A DNA stretch of 64,000 nt from Bacteroidetes bacterium GWA2_40_15 (GTDB lineage: Bacteria > Bacteroidota > Bacteroidia > Bacteroidales > VadinHA17). The DNA is taken from NCBI GenBank assembly GCA_001768195.1, contig MENI01000110.1, positions 1-64,000 of the forward strand. Direction: 5' to 3'. The notes beneath the pieces are model-generated. The model did no database searches, had not been told where the DNA came from, and saw only the letters and a list, made by a program, of their open reading frames with translations. This document shows positions 8,745-17,883 of this stretch, one piece after another (positions within the stretch are counted from its first letter, which is position 1; every line of letters starts with the position of its first letter). A program made the position numbers and the translations under genes.

Positions 8745-10211
8745 ATGATGATAAACAGAGAAAGTATGTTGCTATTAACATTAGTAGCAGTTCCGGTATT
8801 TCTCCGGTCATCTTCCCCTCTTAAAAAACCGGATAAGCCAAATTTCATTGTTATAATTGCTGACGATGTAAGCCTGGATGATTTTGGATGCTACGGTAAC
8901 AGTCAGGTTAAAACACCAAATATTGACCGGCTGGCTGCTTCGGGGTTGAAGTTCAATAACTTTTTTCTCACAGCAAGCTCCTCCAGCCCAAGCAGGAACA
9001 GCATTATTACCGGCCGATATCCCCATAATACAGGTGGGGCTGAGCTGCATATGGAACCTCCTGAATACATGGTCTCATTTCCTGAGGTTCTGAAAAAAAA
9101 CGGTTATTATACTGCTCAGGCGGGTAAATTTCATATGGGGAACTATGCACGCAGGGGATTTGATATTGTAAACGATAAACAGGGAAATGGTGACGGGGGT
9201 GAAGAATTATGGGTCAGATGTCTGGAAGAGAGGCCTGCTGATAAGCCTTTTTTCTTCTGGTTTGCAGCACATGATGCTCACCGGGTATGGGGGACGAATA
9301 CATTTTCCGGCACTCATAATCCCTCATCTTTAACTCCTCCTGCTTATCTGGCTCAGGGAGAAAGAACAAAAACAGACCTGGCAGCCTATTATGATGAGAT
9401 AGCAAGATTTGATCATTATGTGGGGCTGGTATATAAAGAGCTTGTCAGACAGAAGGTTGCTGATAATACCGTTATTATTGTTATGGCAGATAACGGAAGA
9501 CCTTTCCCTCACAGTAAAACCAGGGTTAACGACCGTGGATTGCGAAGCCCGTTTATTGTTTACTGGCCTTCAGGTATCGGAATAAAACCAAAAGTGAGCA
9601 ACAGCCTTGTCAGCTCGATCGATATTGCCCCGACATTGATAAGCCTGGCTTCAATAAGTGTTCCGGAGTCTTTTCAGGGTGTGAGTTTTACAGAACTTCT
9701 CAAAAATCCCGGGAAAAAATTCAGGAACTATATTTTCGCGGAGCATAACTGGCATGATTATGAGGCACATGAGAGGATGGTTCGAACTAAAGATTTTCTG
9801 TATATCCTTAATTCCAGGCCACAGTTTCCTCAATTAGGTCCTGCCGATGCAATAGGGAGCCTCTCTTTTTCAGACCTTGACAGCCTGAGAAAGATTGGTG
9901 GTCTCACTTTAAATCAGGCAGATATCTTTAATTCCCCAAGACCGGCTGAGGAGATGTATGACTGCATCTCCGACCCTGAACAGTTCAGTAGCATTGCCGG
10001 TTCTCATGATCATAAGGGTGATCTTGAGAAACTTCGTGAGGTACTGAAGGAATGGATGGAGGTAACCGGCGACAATATCCCTGAAAACCTTACAAAAGAC
10101 TGGTATTTAAAAGAAGCCGGATATATAAAAACGGAGTATATTAATCTCAGGGGAGAACAAGTCGATAAAAAATTCAATGCAACCAGGATTAACAGTAAAG
10201 GGAGGTTCTGA
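8745..10211 (+). CDS. Sulfatase, Ser-type, exported
   Basis: A 488-residue member of the type I sulfatase family (alkaline phosphatase superfamily). The N terminus has a hydrophobic export segment. The metal-binding start NFIVIIADD follows, then the active-site signature S80-S-P-S-R84 with the downstream TG. In this family the first residue of C/S-x-P-x-R is converted to formylglycine. Here it is Ser, so maturation should depend on a radical SAM anSME-type enzyme; none is seen in the window. A second metal motif, MADNGRP, and AGKFHMG are also present. Its 3' end is 2 bp from the next sulfatase start, so the two are surely co-transcribed. The sulfated sugar it acts on cannot be told from sequence alone. 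Confidence 0.9.
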   Translation: MMINRESMLLLTLVAVPVFLRSSSPLKKPDKPNFIVIIADDVSLDDFGCYGNSQVKTPNIDRLAASGLKFNNFFLTASSSSPSRNSIITGRYPHNTGGAELHMEPPEYMVSFPEVLKKNGYYTAQAGKFHMGNYARRGFDIVNDKQGNGDGGEELWVRCLEERPADKPFFFWFAAHDAHRVWGTNTFSGTHNPSSLTPPAYLAQGERTKTDLAAYYDEIARFDHYVGLVYKELVRQKVADNTVIIVMADNGRPFPHSKTRVNDRGLRSPFIVYWPSGIGIKPKVSNSLVSSIDIAPTLISLASISVPESFQGVSFTELLKNPGKKFRNYIFAEHNWHDYEAHERMVRTKDFLYILNSRPQFPQLGPADAIGSLSFSDLDSLRKIGGLTLNQADIFNSPRPAEEMYDCISDPEQFSSIAGSHDHKGDLEKLREVLKEWMEVTGDNIPENLTKDWYLKEAGYIKTEYINLRGEQVDKKFNATRINSKGRF

Positions 10212-10213
10212 TT

Positions 10214-11608
10214 ATGAAAAGACAAATTGTAATTGCACCAATTCTTCTGTGGGCAGGAATAGGCCTGTCCCAGGAGACAAAACCCAACATAGTATTTATC
10301 CTGGCTGATGACCTGGGGTGGAAGGATCTGGTTTGTTACGGTAATAAGTCAAATGAGACTCCTGCTCTGGATGCCCTGGCTAAAAGTGGTATCCGTTTTT
10401 CCCAGGCTTATGCGGCATGTCCTGTAAGCTCACCTACCAGGGCCTCTATAATGACAGGCAAGTACCCGGCCCGCCTTCACCTGACCAATTTCATTGCAGG
10501 GAATCGTACCGATACTGCTTCCAGGGTTTTACCTGCCCCCTGGAAACCTTACATGGAATCAAAGGAAGTAACTATAGCTGAACTGCTTAAAGAAAAGGGT
10601 TATATGACAGGTATGGTTGGAAAATGGCATCTGGGCGGAAATGATTCACTTGCCCCTTGGAACCAGGGTTTTGATTATTCGAGAATGATAGGCAAAAACG
10701 GTCTCGACTTTTATAACTATTCAATTTACTCGGATTCCTACAGCAATGAATTTACCGACCACGGGAAAGAATATCTTACCGATAAGCTGACAGAGTATGG
10801 TGTTGAGTTTATTGAAAAAAACAAAAAGAAACCTTTCTTTCTTTACCTGGCCTATTCAGCTCCTCATGTCGGAATTGTACCCAGGTCTGATAAGCTTATG
10901 AAGTATTTCTTCAAATATGGTCAGTCGGAGGAGAAATTCAATCCCAATTATGCAGCAATGATTGAAAGTCTTGATGAAGGAGTGGGAAAAGTGATGGAAA
11001 CCCTGGGCAAGCTGGGACTTCTTGAAAATACTCTGGTGGTTTTTACCTCGGATAATGGCGGACTTGGAATGGACGAACTTGGTCCGACACCCACTTCAAT
11101 GCTACCACTCAGGAAATGGAAGGGGCATGTTTATGAGGGCGGAATAAGAGTGCCGGCTATAGTAAGCTGGCCCGGCAGGATCAGATCAGGTATAACTTCT
11201 GATTTCTGTTACAGCTCTGTAGACTATCTCCCTACAATATGTGAATTGACTGGTATTAAGAATCTTCCTGATAAGATCGATGGCATGAGTATCTTATCAG
11301 TTTTACTGAATCCTGATATGGAAATGCTGGCCGAACGTCCGCTTTACTGGCATTATCCGCATTTTTCGAATCAGATGGGCCGTCCGGCCGGAGCTGTAAG
11401 ATTTGGCAAATATAAGCTTGTTGAATTGTACGAATCAAATACGCTTGAGCTTTATGACCTTGAGGAGGATATTTCCGAATCTCAGGATTTATCAGGGCAG
11501 ATGGTCGGTAAAACTGATGAAATGCATAAGATGCTCATTAACTGGCGGAGTAGTGTCGATGCTCAGATGCCTTTGCCAAATACGGTTTATAAACAGACTG
11601 AGAAATGA
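10214..11608 (+). CDS. Sulfatase, Ser-type, exported
   Basis: A 464-residue type I sulfatase. A short signal peptide (to about residue 20, GLSQE) precedes the metal-binding start NIVFILADDLGW. The catalytic motif is S72-S-P-T-R76, with TGKYPAR after it; the modified residue is Ser rather than Cys. A GKWHLGG motif and the TSDNGG metal motif complete the active site. It begins 2 bp after the previous sulfatase, and the start codon at 11605 of the following frame overlaps its stop. It has little sequence likeness to its sulfatase neighbour outside the motifs, which suggests a different position or sugar specificity. Confidence 0.92.
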   Translation: MKRQIVIAPILLWAGIGLSQETKPNIVFILADDLGWKDLVCYGNKSNETPALDALAKSGIRFSQAYAACPVSSPTRASIMTGKYPARLHLTNFIAGNRTDTASRVLPAPWKPYMESKEVTIAELLKEKGYMTGMVGKWHLGGNDSLAPWNQGFDYSRMIGKNGLDFYNYSIYSDSYSNEFTDHGKEYLTDKLTEYGVEFIEKNKKKPFFLYLAYSAPHVGIVPRSDKLMKYFFKYGQSEEKFNPNYAAMIESLDEGVGKVMETLGKLGLLENTLVVFTSDNGGLGMDELGPTPTSMLPLRKWKGHVYEGGIRVPAIVSWPGRIRSGITSDFCYSSVDYLPTICELTGIKNLPDKIDGMSILSVLLNPDMEMLAERPLYWHYPHFSNQMGRPAGAVRFGKYKLVELYESNTLELYDLEEDISESQDLSGQMVGKTDEMHKMLINWRSSVDAQMPLPNTVYKQTEK

Positions 11609-11631
11609 TCATTCACACAAATACAGATAAA

Positions 11632-12669
11632 ATGAAATTTAAAACCAGCCTTATTATAACTGCAGTATTGCTCTTTATTATGTCCGGAAATCTTCTGAAT
11701 GGTCAGAATTATGATCTCCGGCCGGTAGTCACTTTAAATATTGGTTCGCGGATAGGTCAGCTGAGGGCCGTACCTGTGAAGATAGGTGACAAACATCCTT
11801 ACGCAGTTGCATTTTTGTATTCAGAAGAGGCCGAAGTCGACCCATGGGAAGGGATGTTCTTTTTCCCTAAACACACTTTGAAACTGGCTGTAATGACTAC
11901 ATCAGGTGAGTTACTATGGAGAAGGGATCTGGGAGAAGGAGTTGTTCCCGGTATATGGTTCAGCCCCTTATTTGCTTTTGATCTCGATGAAGACGGAGTT
12001 GATGAATTATGGATAATTAATAATCGTGATCCGGAACACCCTCTTAATTATCATCAGTATGTTCTGCAGAAAATAGATCCTGAGACAGGTAAAAAACTCT
12101 CTGAGATACCCTGGCCAAAACCGGAGGTCCCACAGGAATTATCTCATCTCTACCGCCATTTTATTCTGGGCGCATATGTAAATGGAAACCCCCTGCTTTT
12201 AACTGCCCAGGGAACCTATGGCCCCATGAGGATTCAGGCATGGAACAAGGATATGTCGATGCGCCGGGAACACATTATTCCCAAAAATACCCCGGGAGCA
12301 TTGGGTAGCCATGTCACACCGGTTGGGCAGCCAGTCAGTCTTGGTTTCGATATCTACACAACTATACCTGTTGATATTAACGGGGATGGTATTCATGAAC
12401 TGGTGAAAGGATATTTCGAGGGCAATGGGGACCTGATCGACAGCAAAGGTAAGATTCTGGGTAATATCGGGGGATTGTCGGCGATGGCCTGTAAATTTAC
12501 ACCGGCACAGGGGGAGCAAATATCCAAAGATGGATGGATAAAGATATGGGCTGATGTTAACGCTAAAGATAATCAAAAGGCACTTAACAGGTATGCGAAT
12601 CCCTTTTATAAAAGGAACAGGATACAAACCGGTAATGGTTATAATCTTTTTACTCTGGGAGGAATATGA
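11632..12669 (+). CDS. Secreted FG-GAP/beta-propeller-like protein, rhamnogalacturonan-lyase-like
   Basis: I chose the ATG at 11632, giving 345 residues, because a signal peptide begins there (MKFKTSLIITAVLLF); an in-frame ATG at 11605 overlaps the preceding stop codon but would put nine polar residues before it. Two Ca-binding-like loops, DLDEDGVDEL and DINGDGIHEL, are the kind found in FG-GAP propellers and family 11 rhamnogalacturonan lyases. The protein is much shorter than those lyases (usually about 600 residues or more), yet it ends cleanly, so it may be a compact relative rather than a fragment. It sits among sulfatases and is likely part of the same extracellular glycan-processing set. 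No catalytic residues could be assigned. Confidence 0.6.
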   Translation: MKFKTSLIITAVLLFIMSGNLLNGQNYDLRPVVTLNIGSRIGQLRAVPVKIGDKHPYAVAFLYSEEAEVDPWEGMFFFPKHTLKLAVMTTSGELLWRRDLGEGVVPGIWFSPLFAFDLDEDGVDELWIINNRDPEHPLNYHQYVLQKIDPETGKKLSEIPWPKPEVPQELSHLYRHFILGAYVNGNPLLLTAQGTYGPMRIQAWNKDMSMRREHIIPKNTPGALGSHVTPVGQPVSLGFDIYTTIPVDINGDGIHELVKGYFEGNGDLIDSKGKILGNIGGLSAMACKFTPAQGEQISKDGWIKIWADVNAKDNQKALNRYANPFYKRNRIQTGNGYNLFTLGGI

Positions 12670-12728
12670 ATCTTAAATCATTAAACCTGATTGCTGTGGA
12701 CTGTGTGTAAAAATAAAACCTATATCAT

Positions 12729-14486
12729 ATGAATATCAGAGAAAATCTTGTGCCGTTATATTTAACAGGCATTGCTTCGCTATTTACATCCTGTGGGAAT
12801 CCTGCCGAATCTCCCAAACCAAACATAGTTTTAATTCTTGCCGATGATATGGGATGGGGGGATCTGGGTATTAACGGTAATATCCTGATTGAAACACCGG
12901 TACTGGACAGACTGGCAGTTCAAAGTCTCAGCTTCGACAGGTTCTATGTATGTCCGCTAAGCGCCCCTACCAGGGCAGAGATGCTAACCGGCAGATATTT
13001 TCTGAGGACTGGTGTGTCTTCAGTAACAAGTGGCTACGAGAACATGAGATCTGATGAGCTTACTGTTGCTGAGATTCTTAAGGAGAACGGATATGCAACC
13101 GGATGTTTCGGGAAATGGCATAACGGAGGTTATTATCAGCAACACCCTGTCAGGCAGGGATTTGATGAGTTTGTAGGGTTCTGTGTAGGGCACCTTGGAT
13201 ATTATTTCGATGCGTGGTACCTGCATAATGACGAAAATATAAAATCAACAGGCTATACCAGCGACTATTTTACAGATAAGGCTCTCGATTTTATAGACCG
13301 GAATAAGGAGAACAAGTTCTTTTGTTATGTACCCTATAATGTACCTCATTCACCCTTCCAGATTCCGGAGAAATACTTCAGCAAATACAATTCAGCGGGC
13401 CTTGATTCAACTCTGTCTTCCGTATACGGCATGGTTGAGAATATGGATGAAAATATCGGACGTATACTTCAGAAACTCGACGGACTGGGCCTGACGGAGA
13501 ATACAATAGTTATTTTTCTTTCTGATAATGGACCAAATACTACTCGTTATAATGGCGAAATGAAAGGAAGAAAAGGATCGGTTGATGAGGGTGGGGTGAG
13601 AGTGCCGTTTTATATCTCCTGGCCGGCTGCCATCAAACCCGGAATTACATCACAGCTTGCCCAGGATATAGATATAATGCCGACTTTACTGAGTTTATGC
13701 AATATCGGATACAATCCGGTTAAGGCGGTTGACGGCATTGACCTGTCAGTTATAATTCACAGAAAATCAAAACCATTCGACCGCTACATTTTTTCAAGGC
13801 AGGCTTTTCAGCAACTTGAAAGATGCAATGCTTCAGTAAGGGATAACCGTTTCAGGCTTGTCAGAACAGGTAATGATACACTTCTCTATGACCTTCAGAC
13901 TGACCCGTCGCAGGAAACTGATATTTCTGGCCGTGAGACTGACATTACAATGAAACTTATTGAAAAACTCTCAAAATGGGAAAATGAACTGGTAGCTGAT
14001 TATATACCTGTGACTACAGTTGAAGCCGGATTCCGGGATGAAAAAATGTTCACCCTGCCTGTCCAGGATGCAATCCTTTCAGGAGAGATAAGATACTCGA
14101 GTATTCACCCTAACCAGTCGCACACAGAGAACTGGGTACAGAATGGCGATTCAATTTACTGGACCCTTAATATTCATAATGGAGGTACATATCAGGTCGA
14201 GATGCAATATGGCTGTCCAGCTTCCCTGACAGGTAGTAGAATGTCGTTTTATTCAGAATCAGAATCAAAATCTCTCATTTTTACTATTGACAAAGCATTT
14301 GAATCAGAGATTCTTCCTGATCGCGATTACGTTAAAAGAAGCGAATCTGTAGAAAGAACCTGGACATGGATGGATATAGGCGTAGTAAATCTTAAGCCCG
14401 GACCTGAAAAGATGACTATTAAATTAATTGAAAAAAATAAGAACGAAGCCGCGCTGTTAAAAGCTATCAGGTTGACGAAGCAATAA
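12729..14486 (+). CDS. Sulfatase, Ser-type, lipoprotein with extra C-terminal domain
   Basis: A 585-residue type I sulfatase. The N terminus looks like a lipoprotein signal with the lipidated Cys at residue 22 (LFTSC). The metal-binding start is NIVLILADDMGWGD, and the active-site motif S78-A-P-T-R82 carries Ser. FGKWHNGG and LSDNGPN are the other active-site elements. Beyond about residue 465 there is an added beta-rich domain of some 120 residues with a WTLNIHNGGTYQVEMQY stretch, resembling a carbohydrate-binding module. This tail is absent from its two sulfatase neighbours. It converges with the DUF5060 gene (16 bp gap). Confidence 0.9.
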   Translation: MNIRENLVPLYLTGIASLFTSCGNPAESPKPNIVLILADDMGWGDLGINGNILIETPVLDRLAVQSLSFDRFYVCPLSAPTRAEMLTGRYFLRTGVSSVTSGYENMRSDELTVAEILKENGYATGCFGKWHNGGYYQQHPVRQGFDEFVGFCVGHLGYYFDAWYLHNDENIKSTGYTSDYFTDKALDFIDRNKENKFFCYVPYNVPHSPFQIPEKYFSKYNSAGLDSTLSSVYGMVENMDENIGRILQKLDGLGLTENTIVIFLSDNGPNTTRYNGEMKGRKGSVDEGGVRVPFYISWPAAIKPGITSQLAQDIDIMPTLLSLCNIGYNPVKAVDGIDLSVIIHRKSKPFDRYIFSRQAFQQLERCNASVRDNRFRLVRTGNDTLLYDLQTDPSQETDISGRETDITMKLIEKLSKWENELVADYIPVTTVEAGFRDEKMFTLPVQDAILSGEIRYSSIHPNQSHTENWVQNGDSIYWTLNIHNGGTYQVEMQYGCPASLTGSRMSFYSESESKSLIFTIDKAFESEILPDRDYVKRSESVERTWTWMDIGVVNLKPGPEKMTIKLIEKNKNEAALLKAIRLTKQ

Positions 14487-14502
14487 TTATTCCTTAAGGC
14501 AC

Positions 14503-16338
14503 TTATTCCTTCCTTATAAGGCAAACCCAGTCTTTCCCATCTTCAACAGGGGGTTTGCCTGTTGAGACATTACCTCCTGACAGCTTTTCGACCTTGCCTT
14601 TCAGTAATGGCCCTCCCGTACGTGGATTAAACCACTCTGCATTGTAATTTCCGGAAGGTAGTTTTATGACAGTTGCATCACCCTCAGGAATGTAGATTGC
14701 ATAGATCTCTCCATCCTTCGCAAAACAAAAATCATCTCTTTCGCTGGTTAATTCATCAGCATTTCTCATTTCCCCGAATGGGAGGTAAGTATGGAAGAAA
14801 TCAAGAGCTGTCTTAGTCTGATCCCACAGTAAATCCCTGCTTCTCCAGTCCTCACAGCTCAGGTCTGAATGTGGATACATATAACCGAAATACCATTCTA
14901 CCCCGGCACCGCCAGCCATTAAATTGCCCCATAAGACTCTGTACCTGATAGTGTCATGAGCAGGATCAACTTCATCAGGAAGAGCTCCTTTCCAATGCTG
15001 ACCTATCTCGTCTGAGCATACTACCCACTGATGAAGAGAGTCCTGAGAATTTTCAAGCCACTTTTTTGTTTCATTATGGACATCATCAACACTTCCGCAT
15101 TGCATTGAAGGTCCCTCAATATTCCGAAAACCAAGATAAGCAGTCATGTCTTTTCTGCGCTGTTCCATGGCTGCATGGGTATGAACAACTATGAAATTAT
15201 CATAAGGATCATGCTTTCTGAGGTAATCAGCCATCAGCTTTGTATCGTTATATGTCTGACCGTATGGAGAGAAATCAACCGGATTATGCTCTTCCCCCAG
15301 GTTCCATGTTATAGCCAGATGGTGTGAGAACCTGGCAATAAGCTCCCTCAGATATAACTTACGCTGAACATCCAGATATCCGCAATCGAGAAGAGTCTCA
15401 TTCTCAGTTTCCTGCAATACTATGTGCAACATTAATCCCATTTTCTCAGCATGCGAAAAAACTATCTCCCACTGGTCAAGCTTACTGCAGTCGAAACGGT
15501 ATCGTTCATTACGGCTGGTATAAGGCCACACATCCTCGCCATCTCCAAGTATGTTAAGTGTAAGAAAATAGATGCTGTTCATTCCTTTGGATGAAAGGTA
15601 GTTCAGGCCGCCTGTCAATCCTTTCCCTTTTCCGTTTTTCCATTGAGGATCACCTTCCTTCCAGTCGTTGATATGGGGCTCATATAGATGTAACCCCTTA
15701 TTTGGAGTGGCTTCTCCGCTGCGTCTGATGTTATTGCCTCCGTAATATGTGCCATCAAAATCCTGGTATCCAAGTAGATTTTCAGGTGAATCGGTTCCTC
15801 CTTTCAAAAAAAGTTCATTGGTTCCTGCGAATTTCAGATACGATCCTCCGGTATATTCTAACCTCCCCTTCGCTCTGAAATCTGGAGCCATTTTATCGCT
15901 TGACTCCACCGTGAAAGAACCTTTCATGCCGTCAATGAAACATCTTGTTCCATAATCATTATCATCAGTGATTGAAGCATTTTTGCCTTTAATAAAGTTT
16001 ACAGAATAGTTCCAGCTTCCTGTAGAAGGCGGGGAGAAGTGGACGCGCCATTTATCGCCTTTTCTTGCTGACGATTCTGCAGCTTTGCCATCAGCTGCAA
16101 AGTATCCTGGAACAGTAATGGTATCAGTTCCTTTTGAGAAGTAAACAGTCATCCTGTAATCAGTAAATGGATTTATTGTATCAAATTCGCTTGCTTCAGG
16201 GCCGTCAAACGCAAATGTAAGGGTGTGCCATTCTCTTAGTTCTCCTGAAATGGAAACACCAGGTGTCTTTTTACATGAGCCGGCAGTGAATGCGAGATGA
16301 AGTACTATAAGTGATAAAATGTGGAGACCTGGTTTCAT
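14503..16338 (-). CDS. DUF5060-type glycoside-hydrolase-like lipoprotein
   Basis: The start at 16338 gives 611 residues and a lipoprotein signal (MKPGLHILSLIVLHL, then AGSC); an upstream in-frame ATG would add eight polar residues. Residues of about 30-130 match the DUF5060 beta-sandwich (EWHTLTFAFDGP at its start). The middle is a TIM-barrel-like glycoside hydrolase region with a WNLGEEHN stretch holding a candidate catalytic Glu. The last 80 residues resemble the putative collagen-binding/beta-sandwich domain that often follows such barrels (YNAEWFNPRTGG and a final DWVCLIRK). The substrate is unknown. It is transcribed alone and faces away from proB. Confidence 0.75.
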   Translation of the reverse strand: MKPGLHILSLIVLHLAFTAGSCKKTPGVSISGELREWHTLTFAFDGPEASEFDTINPFTDYRMTVYFSKGTDTITVPGYFAADGKAAESSARKGDKWRVHFSPPSTGSWNYSVNFIKGKNASITDDNDYGTRCFIDGMKGSFTVESSDKMAPDFRAKGRLEYTGGSYLKFAGTNELFLKGGTDSPENLLGYQDFDGTYYGGNNIRRSGEATPNKGLHLYEPHINDWKEGDPQWKNGKGKGLTGGLNYLSSKGMNSIYFLTLNILGDGEDVWPYTSRNERYRFDCSKLDQWEIVFSHAEKMGLMLHIVLQETENETLLDCGYLDVQRKLYLRELIARFSHHLAITWNLGEEHNPVDFSPYGQTYNDTKLMADYLRKHDPYDNFIVVHTHAAMEQRRKDMTAYLGFRNIEGPSMQCGSVDDVHNETKKWLENSQDSLHQWVVCSDEIGQHWKGALPDEVDPAHDTIRYRVLWGNLMAGGAGVEWYFGYMYPHSDLSCEDWRSRDLLWDQTKTALDFFHTYLPFGEMRNADELTSERDDFCFAKDGEIYAIYIPEGDATVIKLPSGNYNAEWFNPRTGGPLLKGKVEKLSGGNVSTGKPPVEDGKDWVCLIRKE

Positions 16339-16359
16339 AGGTTGATTTTTAATACACTC

Positions 16360-16367
16360 CAAATTTA
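16360..16367 (-). promoter_or_regulatory. Candidate -7 promoter element for the DUF5060 gene
   Basis: Read on the minus strand this is TAAATTTG, an exact fit to TAnnTTTG, 22 bp upstream of the start at 16338. No convincing -33 element was found. Confidence 0.4.
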
Positions 16368-16655
16368 ACTTTTATTCAGAATTAAGAGTTGTTTTTCACC
16401 GGAATTGGATTTAAAAAGAGGTTTAAAACTAATATCTCTTATTTCAGCATGTATTCAGGGTGATTATGTGCTTTCAGGAGAGACGAGACATGATAAAAGT
16501 CATATTCTGACTTTTGTTTAATCAACTGAATTATTTTGTAAAACGATATGGATCATGCAATCCTTTAGTAAAATAGTTTACTTAATGTGTTTGCATATTT
16601 ATACATAACAAATTACTATTTATGCATTTTTGTGTATTGTCTTAACTATTTATAT
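16368..16655. other. Divergent intergenic region between the DUF5060 gene and proB
   Basis: This AT-rich stretch of nearly 300 bp contains no gene. It should carry the promoters of the two divergent transcripts; candidate -7 elements lie at each end. Confidence 0.5.
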
Positions 16656-16663
16656 TATTTTTG
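16656..16663 (+). promoter_or_regulatory. Candidate -7 promoter element for proB
   Basis: TATTTTTG fits TAnnTTTG. A TTTG at 16629-16632 lies 23 bp upstream and could be the -33 element, slightly farther than usual. The element overlaps a TTG at 16661 that would otherwise extend proB, which argues against that codon being the start. Confidence 0.4.
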
Positions 16664-16702
16664 AGACAAATTTTATTCATTCAAAGCTTAAATAGTAATA
16701 AA

Positions 16703-17821
16703 GTGAAAGGCAATAAGCTGAAATTCAACAGGGTTGCAATTAAAGTTGGAAGTAATGTTATTACCGGGGCTGACGGATCACTCAGTGACGGAAGAATACT
16801 TCGCATTGTTGAGGATATAGCAATACTGTATAAACAGGGAATAGAGGTAATATTAATCACTTCAGGAGCTGTGGCTGCAGGGAGAAGTGAGTTCACCCCT
16901 TTAAAAAAGACCAATATTATAGAAGCGAAACAAATATGGGCAGCAATTGGCCAGGTAAAGCTGATGTCGAGTTACCAGTTCCTCTTCGGGAAATATGGTA
17001 TTCAGGCAGGTCAGGTACTCGCCACCAAGGAGAATTTCAGGGACAGGCTGCATTATCTTAATATGAAAAACTGTATTTCGGCCATGCTTGAAAATAAGGT
17101 ACTGCCAGTTGTGAATGAGAATGATACTGTTTCCATAGAGGAACTCATGTTCACTGACAATGATGAATTATCAGGCATGATCTCATCCATGATGGACTGC
17201 AATTCATTGATAATACTCTCCAATGTTGATGGAATTTATACCGGAACTCCAGGTAAAGAGGGAACTGAACTGATCACCGAAATAGACGAAAAAACAGAGG
17301 ATTTTGATCATTATATTTCCGCTTCCAAATCAGGTTTCGGGAGAGGCGGAATGATAACGAAATGCAATATTGCCAGGAAGATTGCTTCACATGGGATTGA
17401 TGTGTTTATTGCAAATGGAACGAGAGATGCAATTATAACTGATATTGTCAGGAAGAAAGATATTCCGTATACACATTTTGTTGCAAGCTACAAAAAAGAG
17501 TCCGGGGTTAAGAAATGGCTTGCACATTCCGGAACATTCGCCAGGGGAGCAGTAACAATAAATGACGGTGCAAGGCATGCTCTGCTTGGCGAGAAAGCCT
17601 CCAGTCTTCTGTTGGTTGGCATCACGAAGGTGCATGGCTCATTTAAGAAAGGAGATATCGTTAGCATCCTGGATGAAGATGGCAAAAAAATAGGGTTGGG
17701 GAAATCTCATTACGACTCGAAAAAGACAGAACAGAATCTTGGTGAGAAGGTTAGGAAACCGTTCATTCATTATCATTTCCTGGTATTGGAAGACAAGAAC
17801 AAAAATTCTGTTATGATCTGA
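16703..17821 (+). CDS. proB: Glutamate 5-kinase
   Basis: ProB phosphorylates L-glutamate to gamma-glutamyl phosphate, the first step of proline synthesis. The amino acid kinase domain begins RVAIKVGSN and continues through ITSGAVAAGR, VVNENDTVS, LSNVDGIYT and SGFGRGGM. A C-terminal PUA domain (RGAVTINDGARHALL and onward) is present, as in the E. coli enzyme. The GTG start at 16703 gives 372 residues, close to the family length of about 367. The reading frame is open back to a TTG at 16661, but that codon overlaps a promoter-like element. It leads a run with proA and TCA-cycle genes. Confidence 0.93.
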   Translation: MKGNKLKFNRVAIKVGSNVITGADGSLSDGRILRIVEDIAILYKQGIEVILITSGAVAAGRSEFTPLKKTNIIEAKQIWAAIGQVKLMSSYQFLFGKYGIQAGQVLATKENFRDRLHYLNMKNCISAMLENKVLPVVNENDTVSIEELMFTDNDELSGMISSMMDCNSLIILSNVDGIYTGTPGKEGTELITEIDEKTEDFDHYISASKSGFGRGGMITKCNIARKIASHGIDVFIANGTRDAIITDIVRKKDIPYTHFVASYKKESGVKKWLAHSGTFARGAVTINDGARHALLGEKASSLLLVGITKVHGSFKKGDIVSILDEDGKKIGLGKSHYDSKKTEQNLGEKVRKPFIHYHFLVLEDKNKNSVMI

Positions 17822-17883
17822 TATATGATGATAATTTGTAAGATTGATTATTACCTTTATACAATATACTTTTTACCTGACAA

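Noticed and set aside
12199-12627. 142-codon minus-strand open frame
   Set aside because: It is antisense to the secreted FG-GAP-like gene, which has a signal peptide and clear motifs; the antisense frame has neither.
16661-16702. TTG at 16661 as the proB start
   Set aside because: It overlaps a promoter-like TATTTTTG element and would add 14 residues not typical of the family; the GTG at 16703 fits family length better.
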